In this document: positions 63,846 to 64,000 of the stretch, one piece after another
Layout of the letters: every line of letters begins with the position of its first letter
How positions within the stretch are numbered: position 1 is the first letter of the stretch
Source of the DNA: Undibacterium umbellatum
GTDB lineage: Bacteria; Pseudomonadota; Gammaproteobacteria; Burkholderiales; Burkholderiaceae_D
Assembly (NCBI RefSeq): GCF_014284125.1
Contig: NZ_JACOFX010000021.1
Span: 24,027 to 88,026 of the forward strand
DNA length: 64,000 bases
Direction: 5' to 3'
Translations under genes and position numbers: made by a program
The notes under the pieces: generated by a model
Databases searched by the model: none
What the model was told of the DNA's origin: nothing
What the model saw: only the letters and a program-made list of their open reading frames with translations

Positions 63846-64000
63846 TCAACCTCCATTTGGTGTCAAATTTCTAGGCGCAGTCAATCCGACCGAATCAACC
63901 ATTCGATCATCAGAGAAATCGAATTCGCCATGCAAATTGAAATGCTGCCAAGTGACCACTGAACCGTTACGAATCGCTTCAATCAATTCCGCTTTGCGCA
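63846..64000 (-). CDS. Tn3-family transposase, C-terminal end (partial; continues past the right edge)
   Basis: The last ~51 codons read RKAELIEAIRNGSVVTWQHF, then NLHGEFDFSDDRMVDSVGLT and a short tail, ending at 63846-63848. This matches the C-terminal motif of Tn3-family transposases (xxVVxWQHINLHGEYDFSDEKLxDSVGL). It reads leftward into the window from the right edge. Whether the whole gene is intact cannot be seen. It differs in type from the Tn3 fragment at 56.1 kb. Confidence 0.65.
   Translation of the reverse strand, partial: RKAELIEAIRNGSVVTWQHFNLHGEFDFSDDRMVDSVGLTAPRNLTPNGG

Overview
The window looks like a chromosomal accessory region, possibly integrated plasmid or island DNA, from a betaproteobacterium. 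Oxalobacteraceae (Undibacterium, Massilia or Janthinobacterium relatives) is my best guess. This rests on gene families and architecture, not on a marker gene: there is no rRNA or tRNA in the window.

Region 1 (1-21.4 kb) is a thiazoline-siderophore locus. A giant minus-strand hybrid enzyme runs off the left edge. In the visible ~3,475 residues its order is fatty-acyl-AMP ligase (FAAL), ACP, KS, AT, KR, ACP, heterocyclization, then an adenylation domain with an embedded methyltransferase-like domain. This is the logic of micacocidin-type assembly lines: a fatty acid primes an iterative PKS to give an alkylsalicylate, which is then condensed with cysteine. Divergent from it is a tightly overlapping six-gene operon: a FyuA-like TonB receptor, an FptX/RhtX-like MFS carrier, a methyltransferase-thioesterase fusion, an FAD monooxygenase and two YbtP/YbtQ-like ABC half-transporters. 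A convergent YbtA-like AraC regulator follows. Fur boxes lie in both promoter regions.

Region 2 (21.5-51 kb) is a defence island. It holds an integrase remnant, a Fic-fold protein with a degenerate catalytic motif, a Shedu-type nuclease, a large SEC-C/PD-(D/E)xK nuclease-like protein, a patatin-like lipoprotein, a Gabija pair (GajA/GajB), an IS5-family element, and a 1,287-residue CHAT protease with a helical-repeat-like body and a possible small partner gene split by that IS. Then come two exported proteins of unknown function, a small three-gene set ending in a GIN-domain protein, and an LRR-Roc-COR-TIR protein with 20 nearly identical leucine-rich repeats. Two copies of a ~125-bp palindromic element bracket the last block.

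Region 3 (51-64 kb) is mobile and decaying DNA: a KfrA-like coiled-coil DNA-binding protein, a Tn7-like element collapsed to a TnsA-like gene plus pieces of TnsB and TniQ with a duplicated 302-bp right end, a truncated phosphoesterase, Tn3 transposase pieces, a LysM-glycosidase-like gene beside a PIG-L deacetylase, an IS6-family element without target duplication, and a dnaE2 gene that has lost its 5' end and whose ~2-kb polymerase core is inverted in place.

The best candidates for something new are the CHAT protein with its IS-split partner, the LRR-Roc-COR-TIR protein, the SEC-C nuclease next to Shedu, and the methyltransferase-thioesterase fusion whose nucleophile position is Cys.
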